Shown here: one piece after another, positions 55,837-64,000 of the stretch
Layout: every line of letters starts with the position of its first letter
How positions within the stretch are numbered: the stretch's first letter is position 1
Source: JBGVSA01 sp041807905
GTDB lineage: Bacteria > Pseudomonadota > Gammaproteobacteria > Burkholderiales > Rhodocyclaceae
Direction: 5' to 3'
NCBI RefSeq assembly: GCF_041807905.1
Contig: NZ_JBGVSA010000022.1
Coordinates: forward strand, 3,432-67,431
DNA: 64,000 nucleotides
Notes under the pieces: model-generated
What the model was told of the DNA's origin: nothing
Database searches by the model: none
Seen by the model: only the letters and a program-made list of their open reading frames with translations
Program-made: the position numbers and the translations under genes

Positions 55837-55853
55837 CCGCCGAACCCGCAGGC

Positions 55854-57125
55854 TCAGGCTGCCGCGAGCGCCTGTTCGATGTCAGCGAGAATGTCATCGA
55901 TGTGCTCGATGCCGATCGACAGCCGCACCATGTCTTCCGACACGCCAGCCTTGGCCAGCTCTTCGGGCGACAACTGGCGGTGCGTGGTCGATGCCGGATG
56001 GCAGGCCAGCGACTTGCAGTCACCGATATTGACCAGGCGCGTGACCAGCTTGAGCGCGTCCTGGAAGCGTGCGCCACCTTCACGCCCGCCCTTCACGCCA
56101 AAGCTCAGGATGCCCGAGGCGCGACCGCCCATGTAACGCTTGACCAGCGCGTAGTCGCCATGGTCTTCGAGCCCGGCGTAATTCACCCAGTTGACCTTGG
56201 CATGCCCCTTGAGGAACTGCGCCACCCGCACGGCGTTTTCGCAGATGCGATCCATGCGCAGCGCCACGGTCTCGATGCCCTGCATGATCTGGAATGCGTT
56301 GAACGGGCTGATCGCCGCGCCCATATTGCGCAGCGGCACCACGCGCGCGCGGCCGATGAACGCAGCCGGACCGAGCGCTTCGGTGTAGACGACGCCATGG
56401 TATGACACGTCCGGCTCGTTGAGACGGCGGAAGCGCACCTTGTGCTGGGCCCACGGGAATTTGCCTGAATCGATGATCGCGCCGCCCAGCGACGTGCCGT
56501 GGCCACCCAGGTACTTGGTGAGCGACTGCACCACGATGTCGGCGCCATGTTCGATCGGCCGGCACAGGTACGGCGTCGGCACGGTGTTGTCGACGATCAG
56601 CGGAATACCGTGGCGATGCGCAACTTCAGCGAGTGCGGCGAAGTCGGTGATGTTCCCCAGTGGGTTGCCGATCGATTCGCAATAGATGGCCTTGGTCTTG
56701 TCATCGATGAGCGCTTCGAACGCTTTCGGGTCGCGGTAGTCGGCAAAGCGCGCCTGGATGCCCAACTGCGGAAAAGTGTGCGCGAACAGGTTGTATGTAC
56801 CGCCGTACAACGTGGCGGCCGAGATGAAGTTGTCGCCCGCCTCGCAGATGGTCTGGATGGCGTAGGTGATGGCTGCCGCACCCGAAGCGACCGCCAGGGC
56901 CGCGATGCCGCCTTCGAGCGCGGCGATGCGCTTTTCCAGCACGTCCTGCGTGGGGTTCATGATGCGCGTGTAGATGTTGCCCGGCACCTTGAGGTCGAAC
57001 AGGTCTGCGCCGTGCTGCGTGTCGTCGAACGCATAGGCAACGGTCTGGTACAGCGGCACCGCCACCGCGTGGGTGGTCGGTTCGGGCGTGTAGCCTGCGT
57101 GGACGGCGAGCGTTTCGAATTTCAC
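55854..57125 (-). CDS. metY: O-acetylhomoserine sulfhydrylase (PLP-dependent)
   Basis: This is a 423-residue enzyme that makes homocysteine from O-acetylhomoserine and sulfide. The PLP Lys sits in QSLTKYLGGHGTSLGG near 207, and other family markers are YTRIMNPTQDVLEKR near 52 and GNPLGNITDFAAL near 157. The start is a GTG at 57125 with a GGGGGAA upstream; the frame is open for hundreds of bases beyond, but the sequence there is not protein-like. It belongs to direct-sulfhydrylation methionine synthesis. It is divergent from the epimerase gene. Confidence 0.93.
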   Translation of the reverse strand: MKFETLAVHAGYTPEPTTHAVAVPLYQTVAYAFDDTQHGADLFDLKVPGNIYTRIMNPTQDVLEKRIAALEGGIAALAVASGAAAITYAIQTICEAGDNFISAATLYGGTYNLFAHTFPQLGIQARFADYRDPKAFEALIDDKTKAIYCESIGNPLGNITDFAALAEVAHRHGIPLIVDNTVPTPYLCRPIEHGADIVVQSLTKYLGGHGTSLGGAIIDSGKFPWAQHKVRFRRLNEPDVSYHGVVYTEALGPAAFIGRARVVPLRNMGAAISPFNAFQIMQGIETVALRMDRICENAVRVAQFLKGHAKVNWVNYAGLEDHGDYALVKRYMGGRASGILSFGVKGGREGGARFQDALKLVTRLVNIGDCKSLACHPASTTHRQLSPEELAKAGVSEDMVRLSIGIEHIDDILADIEQALAAA

Positions 57126-57290
57126 GGCGGTTCCCCCTTTGGTCAAAAGGTGACAAGTATAGGCACCCCGGGCCGCGCCGCCATTGCTCAAGTTCGCATA
57201 TGCAATGCGCCGGTTTGCGCCATGCGCGGACGAGCGCGTAGGATCGACCCTTTCGCGCGCGATGTGCGCTGAACTGGCACGGGGAACCCG

Positions 57291-58307
57291 ATGAAAGTCC
57301 TGATCCTTGGCGGCACCGGCGTCATCAGCCGGGCCATCGTACCGCTGTTGCTCGAACGTGGGCACGACGTCACTGTCTTCAATCGCGGCCAGCGCGCCCA
57401 GGCACCGGCAGGCGTGCGCGTCATGCTTGGCGATCGCGCCGATCGCGAAGGTTTCCGCGCCACCATGCAGGCTGAGAAATTCGACGTGGTGATCGACATG
57501 ATCGCATTCACCGAAGACGACGCCCGCTCCACGGTGAAAACCTTCCGCGGTCGCGTCGAGCAGATCATCGTCTGTTCGAGTTCTTCGGCCTACCAGCGCC
57601 CGTATCGCACGATTCCCGTGCAGGAAGACGCCGAAGCGCTGTGCGAAGACCCTGTCTTTCCATACTCCTTCAACAAGGCGCAGATCGAGCGTTACCTGCA
57701 GGCGTTGATCCGCGATGAAGGTCTGCCGATCACCATCATCCGCCCCTCGCTGACTTTCGGGCCCGGCGCGGCGGGCTTCGGGGTGCTGCGACAGAATTAC
57801 GGCGTCATCGACCGGATCAGACGCGGCAAGCCGCTGGTGATGTTCGGCGACGGCAAGAACCCATGGAGCTTTACCTTCGCGCCCGATCTGGCCGTTGCGT
57901 TCGCGGGGGCGGTCGGCAATCGCCGCACCTACGGCCAGCACTATCACGCCACGAACGAAGCGCGCACGGCGTGGCAGGATCTCTACCTCGAAGCAGGGCG
58001 TGTGCTCGGCGTCGAACCGAGGCTGTTCTTCCTGCCGGCCGATCTGCTCTATCGCGCAGCGCCGACGCTATGTGCACACCTGCATTTCGAAAAGTCGTAC
58101 CCGGGCCTCTTCGATAACAGCAAGATCCGCCGCGACATCCCCGAGTTCGCACCGCGAATCGATCTGCACGCCGGACTGACGACGCTGTTCGCGTGGTTCG
58201 AGGCCGAATCGCGCGCCATCGACCCGGAGAAAGAAGCGCTCGAAGATCGACTTCACGGGATCCATCGCGGACTCGGCGAGCAAGTTGCCAACCTTTACAC
58301 CCGGTAG
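57291..58307 (+). CDS. NAD-dependent epimerase/dehydratase (extended SDR)
   Basis: This is a 338-residue enzyme with the nucleotide loop GGTGVIS at the N-terminus, the CSSSSAY strand near 97 and the catalytic Tyr-x3-Lys (YSFNK near 127-131). It probably acts on a nucleotide sugar or related carbonyl compound; no specific substrate can be named. It is 4 bases from the next gene (YchJ-like), suggesting cotranscription, and is divergent from metY. Confidence 0.88.
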   Translation: MKVLILGGTGVISRAIVPLLLERGHDVTVFNRGQRAQAPAGVRVMLGDRADREGFRATMQAEKFDVVIDMIAFTEDDARSTVKTFRGRVEQIIVCSSSSAYQRPYRTIPVQEDAEALCEDPVFPYSFNKAQIERYLQALIRDEGLPITIIRPSLTFGPGAAGFGVLRQNYGVIDRIRRGKPLVMFGDGKNPWSFTFAPDLAVAFAGAVGNRRTYGQHYHATNEARTAWQDLYLEAGRVLGVEPRLFFLPADLLYRAAPTLCAHLHFEKSYPGLFDNSKIRRDIPEFAPRIDLHAGLTTLFAWFEAESRAIDPEKEALEDRLHGIHRGLGEQVANLYTR

Positions 58308-58311
58308 TCGA

Positions 58312-58716
58312 ATGCCTCTCGCGAAGAACACGCCGCCCGGGCAATCCCCCTGCCCGTGCGGAAGCGGCCGGACCTATGCCCGCTGCTGCGGGCCTTGGCA
58401 CGATGGCGAGCCGGCGCCTACGCCGGAAGCGCTCATGCGCTCACGCTATTCGGCCTACGCGCTGGGGCTGGACGACTACGTCGCCGCCACCTGGCATGCC
58501 AGTACGCGTCCGACAGACACCGCCAGTGACGACGCGGTGAAATGGATCGGGCTGAAGATCGTGCACGCCCCGCAGGCCGAAGGCGACGCGGCAGCGGTGG
58601 AATTCATCGCCCGCTACAAGATCGGCGGGCGTGCCTACCGCATGCACGAGACCAGCCGCTTCGTGCGCGAAGATGGGCGCTGGTACTACGTCGACGGCGA
58701 CGTGACCGACGACTGA
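58312..58716 (+). CDS. YchJ-family SEC-C motif protein
   Basis: This is a 134-residue cytoplasmic protein. The N-terminal SEC-C zinc motif (CPCGSGRTYARCC) lies near residues 13-25. It is followed by an NTF2-like domain (LMRSRYSAYALGLDDYVAATW, then WIGLKIVH). This is the YchJ/UPF0225 type of unknown role. It follows the epimerase stop by 4 bases and precedes the MFS gene by 28 bases. Confidence 0.88.
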   Translation: MPLAKNTPPGQSPCPCGSGRTYARCCGPWHDGEPAPTPEALMRSRYSAYALGLDDYVAATWHASTRPTDTASDDAVKWIGLKIVHAPQAEGDAAAVEFIARYKIGGRAYRMHETSRFVREDGRWYYVDGDVTDD

Positions 58717-58744
58717 CACCCCACGCGCGCCGCTCCGAATCTCC

Positions 58745-59914
58745 ATGCATAACGACAACGACTCCCTGACGCACCCGCCTCTGGCCGCACGCGTCGCAAC
58801 CAAGGCGCATTTCTTCATCAGCGGCCTGCTCTTTGCAAGCTGGGGCGTGCACGTGCCGACCGTGCGCAAGCTCTATGACCTGGGCGAAGCGGAACTCGCG
58901 TGGCTGATGCTGGCCGCAAGCCTCGGCGCCATCATCGCGCTGACGCGCGTCGGCAACTGGGTGGCCCGTCATGGCGCGCGACCGGTGGTGCTCGTCGGCG
59001 GCCTGATGATCTGCCTGCCGCTCGCCCTTCTCGTCCATATGCCCGGCTACTTCAGCGCCATGGCGACCTTGTTCGTCTTCGGGCTGGCCACCGGCACTTT
59101 GGACGTGGCGATGAACGCAGAGGCGGTCGCCGTGGAGGATGCGTATGCGCGACCGATCATGTCGTCGTTCCATGGATTCTTCAGTCTCGGCGGCATGGCG
59201 GGCGCGCTGATCGGCAGCGCCGTGGCAGCCGCCGGCGTCACGCCCGCCGTACATCTCGCGCTGGTCGCCGTCGGTGGCTTCATCGGCGTGTGGATCGCCG
59301 CGCGCTACATGCTGCCGACCGAACACACGCACTCGCCCGAACACGCAGATGCGCCCTTCCGCCTGCCGCGCGGGGTGCTGCTCCTGCTCGGCATGCTGGC
59401 GGCATTCGGGCTCATCGGCGAAGGCGCCATGTACGACTGGAGCACGCTGTACATGGTGCGTGTGCTCGACAGTCCTGCGGCGGTCGCGGCCCTCGCCTAT
59501 GGTGCATTCTCTGCAGCCATGGCTGCCGGCCGCTTCGGCGGCGACTACGTGCGTGCCCGGCTCGGCTCTGCGCGCACGCTGCGCGTATCGGCATGGCTGG
59601 CGGCGATATCGATGATCGCCGCCCTGATCATCGCGCAATCATGGGCGGCGCTGGCGGGGTTCGCGCTGGTGGGCGTGGGGTTCTCGAACATCATCCCGGT
59701 ACTGTTCTCGGCCGCCGCCAAGGTGCCCGGCGTGCCGGCGGCGCAAGGCATCGCGGCGGTATCGGGCGCCGGTTACGTCGGGTTCATGATCGGCCCGCCG
59801 ATGATCGGATTTCTCGCGCACGGGTGGGGACTGGGCGTCGGGCTGATCGTCGTGGCAGTGTTCGCGGCACTCGTCGCGCTTCTCGCCCGTCGTGCGATGG
59901 CGACAACGATGTGA
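58745..59914 (+). CDS. MFS transporter, YbjJ-like
   Basis: This is a 389-residue major-facilitator protein with 12 hydrophobic segments. The start (FFISGLLFASWGVHVPTVRKLY) and GTLDVAMNAEAVAVE near 110 resemble E. coli YbjJ. The substrate is unknown. It may be cotranscribed with the upstream epimerase and YchJ-like genes. Confidence 0.9.
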   Translation: MHNDNDSLTHPPLAARVATKAHFFISGLLFASWGVHVPTVRKLYDLGEAELAWLMLAASLGAIIALTRVGNWVARHGARPVVLVGGLMICLPLALLVHMPGYFSAMATLFVFGLATGTLDVAMNAEAVAVEDAYARPIMSSFHGFFSLGGMAGALIGSAVAAAGVTPAVHLALVAVGGFIGVWIAARYMLPTEHTHSPEHADAPFRLPRGVLLLLGMLAAFGLIGEGAMYDWSTLYMVRVLDSPAAVAALAYGAFSAAMAAGRFGGDYVRARLGSARTLRVSAWLAAISMIAALIIAQSWAALAGFALVGVGFSNIIPVLFSAAAKVPGVPAAQGIAAVSGAGYVGFMIGPPMIGFLAHGWGLGVGLIVVAVFAALVALLARRAMATTM

Positions 59915-60040
59915 CGAAATTTCAAAAGGGTTTGCAAATGCTTGCAAAGCATTACAGCGGCCCAGAGACCGCCCGCATAACGTTCTGTTCGTGGAGTTCA
60001 GCCTGATCGCAGGCCGACCAAGCCCCAGAGGAGAACAACA

Positions 60041-60367
60041 ATGCGTACATTCACCAAGGTTGCCGCCGCCGCGATCCTCGGTACCAGCACCCTGCTGCCG
60101 ATGGCGGCTTTTGCCCATGACCGCGATCACGATCGCGGCCGTGGCCCGCGCTACGAGCGCTATGACCGCTACTATGGCGGCCCGCGCGTGGTCGAGCGCA
60201 CGGTCGTCTATCGCCCGGCGCCGCCGGTGGTGTACCGCGAACGTATCTATCGCGAGCCGGTGGTGTACCAAGAGCCGGTATACGTGGCGCCCGTCGTGCC
60301 GGTGTATGGCCGCCCGGCGGTGACGATCGGCGTGAGTCTTCCACCGATCGTGATTCCGATACGCTAG
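60041..60367 (+). CDS. Small secreted Tyr/Arg/Val/Pro-rich protein
   Basis: This is a 108-residue protein with a clear signal peptide (cleavage after MAAFA, about residue 25) and a His/Arg/Asp-rich mature start (HDRDHDRGRG). Imperfect VVYR/REPVVYQEPVYV repeats follow. Such low-complexity periplasmic proteins are common in beta- and gammaproteobacteria and have no assigned role. An AGAGGAG precedes the ATG and a strong terminator follows. Confidence 0.72.
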   Translation: MRTFTKVAAAAILGTSTLLPMAAFAHDRDHDRGRGPRYERYDRYYGGPRVVERTVVYRPAPPVVYRERIYREPVVYQEPVYVAPVVPVYGRPAVTIGVSLPPIVIPIR

Positions 60368-60380
60368 GCGCGCGAACGAC

Positions 60381-60405
60381 AAAACCCCGGCATGCCGGGG
60401 TTTTT
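60381..60405. terminator. Perfect palindromic terminator
   Basis: AAAACCCCGGCATGCCGGGGTTTTT, a perfect palindrome over 24 bases. It lies between two convergent genes and can terminate both strands. Confidence 0.92.
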
Positions 60406-60421
60406 CACGTCCAGCGGCGTT

Positions 60422-60994
60422 TCAGGCACGTCGACGCCAACGCCCCGCCAGCAGGCCAAGCGCGCAAGCCACCAATGCCAGCGATGCCGGCTCCGGCACG
60501 CTGTTGGCCAGCCCGACGACCGAAGCGCCGCTGATGGTCAGTTGATAGGGCAGCGCAGTCGCATTGACGCGCGAGAGGAGCGACTCGAACTGCAATCCGT
60601 CGAGCAGATCGATCGTCGGAATGATCTCGGGCCACGCGTAGGTGCCCACCGCCAGGATGTAGCTGCCCGGGTTGAGCACCGTCGACAACAGCGCGTCGAG
60701 CGCACCAAACGCCGTGTTGCTGGCAAAGGCCACGTAGTCGAAGAGGTCGAGCGAACCGTCGTCGCGGAACAACCACAGTGCCGAATCGAAGCTGCCGGTC
60801 TGGAGACTGAACGTCGCCGCGCCCCCCGCAGAGGTGATGTGCCAGAAGTCCACGGATCGGCCTGACTGAATGCCGAAACTGTTCGAGTACTGGTCGATCC
60901 GGTCAACGATGACGGCCGCATTAGCACCACTGACAGCGCAGCACAAGGCCAGCGCGACGAGACAACGGCGGAACAGCGTCGTGAGCGTAGTCAT
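60422..60994 (-). CDS. PEP-CTERM-anchored exported protein
   Basis: This is a 190-residue protein with a Sec signal (cleavage near residue 27) and a PEP-CTERM sorting tail: VPEP (about 166), a hydrophobic stretch (LALVACALGLLAG) and a terminal RWRRR. Such proteins are cut and anchored by an exosortase, normally encoded elsewhere with extracellular polysaccharide genes. The mature domain has the DSALWLFRDDGSLDLFDYVAF pattern of pre-peptidase C-like (PPC) beta domains. The start at 60994 is supported by an AGGGA. Confidence 0.85.
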   Translation of the reverse strand: MTTLTTLFRRCLVALALCCAVSGANAAVIVDRIDQYSNSFGIQSGRSVDFWHITSAGGAATFSLQTGSFDSALWLFRDDGSLDLFDYVAFASNTAFGALDALLSTVLNPGSYILAVGTYAWPEIIPTIDLLDGLQFESLLSRVNATALPYQLTISGASVVGLANSVPEPASLALVACALGLLAGRWRRRA

Positions 60995-61116
60995 TGCATT
61001 CCCTGGACATGAATTTGGATCAATGCAGCGAGCGCATCGTATCGTCACAGACAGGCACGACACTGAGAACTTCGCCACAATGGAGCCATTTCTCCTGGTC
61101 CAATGGGTTGCCGAAG

Positions 61117-62100
61117 ATGAGTCCCCCACCCTTCAACGATCTCACGCCCGATGCCGTGCTCGATGCGGTCGATTCCACCGGACTGCGTGCCGACGGCCGT
61201 CTGTTGGCGCTGAACAGTTACGAGAACCGCGTCTACCAGGTCGGCATCGAGGACGCCACGCCCGTCGTGGCCAAGTTCTATCGCCCGGAGCGCTGGACCG
61301 ATGAAGCCATCCTTGAGGAACACCGCTTTGTCCAGGCATTGGCGGAAGCCGAAATCCCGGCGGTATCGGCGCTCGCTGCCGGCTCGACGACACTGCATCG
61401 TCACGCGGGCTTTCGCTTTGCATTGTTTCCACGTCGCGGCGGCCGCGCACCCGAGCTGGGCGACGAACAGACGCTGGCTTGGCTGGGACGTTTTCTGGCG
61501 CGCATCCATAGCGTCGGGGCGCGCGAGCCTTTCGTGCACCGGCCGACCGTGGATATCGAATCGCTCGGCGTAGAGTCACGCGACTGGCTGCTGGCGCACG
61601 ACAGTGTCGCACCTGAATTGCGCTCAGCGTGGCAAGGAACAGTGGATGCCGCGCTCGACGGCGTACGCCATTGCTTCGATCGCGCCGGCCCGGTGAGGCG
61701 TCTGCGACTGCATGGCGATTGTCATGTCGGCAATGTGCTGTGGACGGACGGCGGCCCGCACTTCGTGGATTTCGATGACGCCCGCAACGGGCCGGCAGTG
61801 CAGGATCTGTGGATGCTGCTGTCGGGCGAGCGCGAGAGCATGGAGCGCCAGCTCGGCGTGGTGCTGCGGGGTTATGAGCAATTCCGCGAGTTCGATCGCG
61901 CTGAATTGCACCTGGTCGAAGCGCTGCGCACGCTGCGGCTCATTCACTATTCAGCCTGGATCGCCCGTCGCTGGCACGATCCGGCTTTCCCTGCCGCGTT
62001 CCCGTGGTTCGGGTCCACGCGCTACTGGCAGGATCGCATTCTTGAACTCAAGGAGCAGATCGCCCTGATGGAAGAGCCGCCGCTGTACCCTGCGGACTGA
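61117..62100 (+). CDS. srkA: Stress-response kinase SrkA (YihE/RdoA type)
   Basis: This is a 327-residue protein kinase of the aminoglycoside-phosphotransferase fold. The catalytic loop is LHGDCHVGNVLW near 201, and the DFD metal site is FVDFDDARNGPA near 218. Length matches E. coli SrkA, which helps survival under envelope and antibiotic stress. The start follows homology; the sequence upstream is not conserved. It is convergent with the lipoprotein gene, 16 bases away. Confidence 0.92.
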   Translation: MSPPPFNDLTPDAVLDAVDSTGLRADGRLLALNSYENRVYQVGIEDATPVVAKFYRPERWTDEAILEEHRFVQALAEAEIPAVSALAAGSTTLHRHAGFRFALFPRRGGRAPELGDEQTLAWLGRFLARIHSVGAREPFVHRPTVDIESLGVESRDWLLAHDSVAPELRSAWQGTVDAALDGVRHCFDRAGPVRRLRLHGDCHVGNVLWTDGGPHFVDFDDARNGPAVQDLWMLLSGERESMERQLGVVLRGYEQFREFDRAELHLVEALRTLRLIHYSAWIARRWHDPAFPAAFPWFGSTRYWQDRILELKEQIALMEEPPLYPAD

Positions 62101-62116
62101 CCACTGCGGAATTGTC

Positions 62117-62446
62117 TCAGCGCGTAGTCTCCGAGGACACGGGTTCGACCGCGTAGACCTCGAACGCGGGCGCCTGCGGCGGACGCACCGGCTGTGCCAC
62201 GCCAGTGACGCGCAGTATCTGACGCTGCAGACGCGCCGCCGTCGTCTGGTCGATTCCCGTCAGGATGTACTCGCCCTTGTCGGTACGCAGCGCGACCGTC
62301 GCGTGCGGCTCGGCCCCCTTCAACACCAGCATGCCGACGATGGTCGTCGTACCGGACAGCGTCGGCGCGGGCTGTTGGGCGCAGGCGGCGAGCAGTGCTG
62401 CAATGCCCGCCAACACTGCCACCCGCGTGCGCGCCGCGATGTTCAT
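62117..62446 (-). CDS. Small lipoprotein
   Basis: This is a 109-residue protein with a lipobox (ALLAAC, about residue 22) and a mature domain with TLSGTTTIVGMLVLKG and YILTGIDQ. Its start overlaps the stop of the M30-type peptidase by four bases (ATGA), so it is translated with it. It may be an accessory or anchor for that enzyme; no family is recognised. Confidence 0.75.
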   Translation of the reverse strand: MNIAARTRVAVLAGIAALLAACAQQPAPTLSGTTTIVGMLVLKGAEPHATVALRTDKGEYILTGIDQTTAARLQRQILRVTGVAQPVRPPQAPAFEVYAVEPVSSETTR

Positions 62447-64000
62447 TTCACGACCACCGTCACCGATACGCCAGCCGGCACCGGCACAGTTTCCGTGTAC
62501 GCGCCGGAAACCGCAGAACGGCGCAGCGGGAACTGTGCATACGGCTGCAGCGTAGTCGGCAGCGAGGACGGATAGGTCACGTACGCTGCGTAGGCCGGCC
62601 CGTTGATGGCTGGCAGCGTGAAGCCGTATTCCGAGCGCGCCGGCATACCATAGCCACTCGGCGCACCGGTCGCCGGCAAGAGCGTGCCCATGGTGCTCCA
62701 ACGGCGCAGCGCTTCGGCGAAGCCAGGGCCGCCGGCCTTGCGGATGGCGCCATCGAGCAGTACCACAGAGTCGGTCGAGGACTTGTCGCGCAGCAGCGAT
62801 TTGTAGAAGTCGACGCCATACTGGCGCAGCAAGTAACCACCAAAGCTCGCCGATACTGCGTAGCTGAAGCAACTCGTGTTGGGTGTGCCGTTCCAGTCGA
62901 TGTAGCCGCAGTTGTAGCGGCTGGAGTAGATCCAATCCGCGAAGCTGTCGTCCCGCAACGCGTTGTACGTCGGGTCGATGTTCAGCCCGACGATATCTTC
63001 GGTCATCAGCGCGCTGCCTTCTTCGAGGAAGGTCTCGAAGTCATAGTAGGCATTGCTCGCGGGCGACGACATGAGTACGCCGCGCTGGTAAAAGTTGATC
63101 ATGTGCGTGAATTCGTGCGCCAGCGTGCTGAGCTGGATCTTCACGCCATCGTCGCCACTGGCCAGATAGACCGTCTCGGTGTCCATGTAGAACGACAGCG
63201 ACTCATTACTGTACTGGCCGTACTGTACGCTCGGATCGATGTAGAAATTATTGTTCGACCAGAAGTAGCCGATCATTCCGTACGGCTTGCTGTTGCGGTC
63301 GAAGTTCACGAACACGATGTCGAGTTCCTGATCCGCCGGGATCAGATCGTTGGGGTATGAGTGCGAACCCCAGGGCTCGCCGATCAGCCCCACCACCATC
63401 GAATACACCGACTGACTGTCGATGGCAAAGCGCTGTGCGAACTGATCCACATGGGCGGAGGTAAAGCGGCCGCTGCCGTATTCGCTATCCTCGACCCAGA
63501 TATTGATCACGCGCCCATCACTTGCCGTGGCCTTGCGGCGCAGGGTGGCCGTGCGCGTGGTGATCGAATTGTCATTCTGCGAGATGTACCAGTTACGCGA
63601 TTGGCCCACGGTGTACTTGGGCGTCGCAGCCACGGCCAGTGTCTTTGCGCGGCCGGTGTTGCTCGCCGTGGCGGCGCTGCGCATGCGCGAGCGGGCGTCG
63701 AAATCGCGGACGATGGAGGGGATCGTATTGGCACGGCTCGAATCGGCCGTATCGGTCGCCGACGCCACCTTGGCCACCACGCTCTTGCTGGTGCCCAGCG
63801 ACACCGCCGGGAAAGCCACCGACGTTGCTTTGTCGTTGGTGTAGATGAGCGTCACCGATGCCGACGAGGGCACGTTGTAGATGGTGATCGGCAGACTGAC
63901 CGGCGCGCTGCCGGTGTTGCTGTAGTGCCAGATACCGACGCCCGTCCCGCCATAGGTATTGTTGGAAGCTGCCCCGCAGTTGGTGCCCGAGCAATCGGCG
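62443..64000 (-). CDS. M30-type metallopeptidase (hyicolysin-like), 5' partial
   Basis: The frame is open to the window end, so the N-terminus, including any signal, lies outside; about 518 codons are visible. The zinc site is LAHEFTHMINFYQRG, and a downstream FLEEGSALMTEDI probably supplies the third ligand. This is the M30 (Staphylococcus hyicus neutral protease) pattern. Upstream is a beta-rich domain (PVSLPITIYN). It should be a secreted neutral metalloprotease. It is coupled to the downstream lipoprotein by an ATGA overlap. Confidence 0.85.
   Translation of the reverse strand, partial: ADCSGTNCGAASNNTYGGTGVGIWHYSNTGSAPVSLPITIYNVPSSASVTLIYTNDKATSVAFPAVSLGTSKSVVAKVASATDTADSSRANTIPSIVRDFDARSRMRSAATASNTGRAKTLAVAATPKYTVGQSRNWYISQNDNSITTRTATLRRKATASDGRVINIWVEDSEYGSGRFTSAHVDQFAQRFAIDSQSVYSMVVGLIGEPWGSHSYPNDLIPADQELDIVFVNFDRNSKPYGMIGYFWSNNNFYIDPSVQYGQYSNESLSFYMDTETVYLASGDDGVKIQLSTLAHEFTHMINFYQRGVLMSSPASNAYYDFETFLEEGSALMTEDIVGLNIDPTYNALRDDSFADWIYSSRYNCGYIDWNGTPNTSCFSYAVSASFGGYLLRQYGVDFYKSLLRDKSSTDSVVLLDGAIRKAGGPGFAEALRRWSTMGTLLPATGAPSGYGMPARSEYGFTLPAINGPAYAAYVTYPSSLPTTLQPYAQFPLRRSAVSGAYTETVPVPAGVSVTVVVK

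Noticed and set aside
57126..57947. Upstream extension of metY to 697 codons
   Set aside because: MetY family homology begins at the GTG at 57125, which has a ribosome-binding site. The extension is non-conserved and overlaps the divergent epimerase gene.

Overview
This is a 64 kb chromosomal stretch of a GC-rich Gram-negative bacterium, most likely a betaproteobacterium of the Burkholderiales type. The pointers are the gene families and their order: grpE-dnaK-dnaJ with RpoH-type promoters, darP beside a divergent pmbA, TRAP transporters with DctP-type binding proteins, a QuiC1-type dehydroshikimate dehydratase, a PEP-CTERM protein, lipoproteins and outer-membrane proteins. I see no insertion sequences, prophage genes, CRISPR arrays or rRNA. 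Coding density is high, genes are often coupled by short overlaps, and both window edges cut a gene.

Layout. 0-9.2 kb: the end of an SbmA/YddA-like ABC transporter, a DUF72 protein, a UvrD/Rep-type helicase, ferredoxin-NADP reductase, a YgjP-like metallopeptidase, an ATP/ADP-translocase-like carrier overlapping a Tat-exported aldo/keto reductase, and two small unknown proteins facing a shared hairpin region. 9.3-15.1 kb: a small membrane-anchored protein, a LysE-type exporter, a dCACHE-GGEEF diguanylate cyclase, a lipoprotein PAP2 phosphatase fused to autotransporter-type beta repeats, WrbA, and tRNA-Pro(GGG). 15.2-25.1 kb: polyphosphate kinase, then the wecB-nfrB-nfrA-DUF4434 operon, which resembles the E. 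coli system making the phage N4 receptor glycan. It is preceded by a strikingly AT-rich regulatory region. 25.1-33.6 kb: a MoeB/ThiF enzyme, GltS, an AP2-domain protein, a Ser/Thr kinase with a cyclic-nucleotide-binding-like domain, and the grpE-dnaK-dnaJ chaperone cluster.

33.6-41.9 kb: a polytopic membrane protein, then a TetR regulator, a perfect palindrome, and a five-gene unit (dctQ-dctM-dctP-aroE-like-quiC) that reads as uptake and catabolism of quinate/shikimate-type compounds to protocatechuate. 42-48 kb: selD-mnmH (selenium modification of tRNA), CycA, and a TPR-glycosyltransferase-like protein. 48-55.7 kb: a lipoprotein, mog-darP divergent from pmbA, an orphan Tat-exported TRAP binding protein, a methyltransferase, an AI-2E/PerM-family membrane protein and a PEBP protein. 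55.8-64 kb: MetY, an epimerase, a YchJ-like protein, a YbjJ-like MFS carrier, a small secreted protein, a PEP-CTERM protein, SrkA-type kinase, a lipoprotein and an M30-type metallopeptidase running off the window end.

The most distinctive system is the nfr glycan operon. Its synthase NfrB carries a C-terminal MshEN-type c-di-GMP-binding region, and a full diguanylate cyclase with an intact I-site lies about 10 kb from the operon promoter. Second is the TetR-palindrome-TRAP-aroE-quiC module, a compact and self-regulated catabolic unit.
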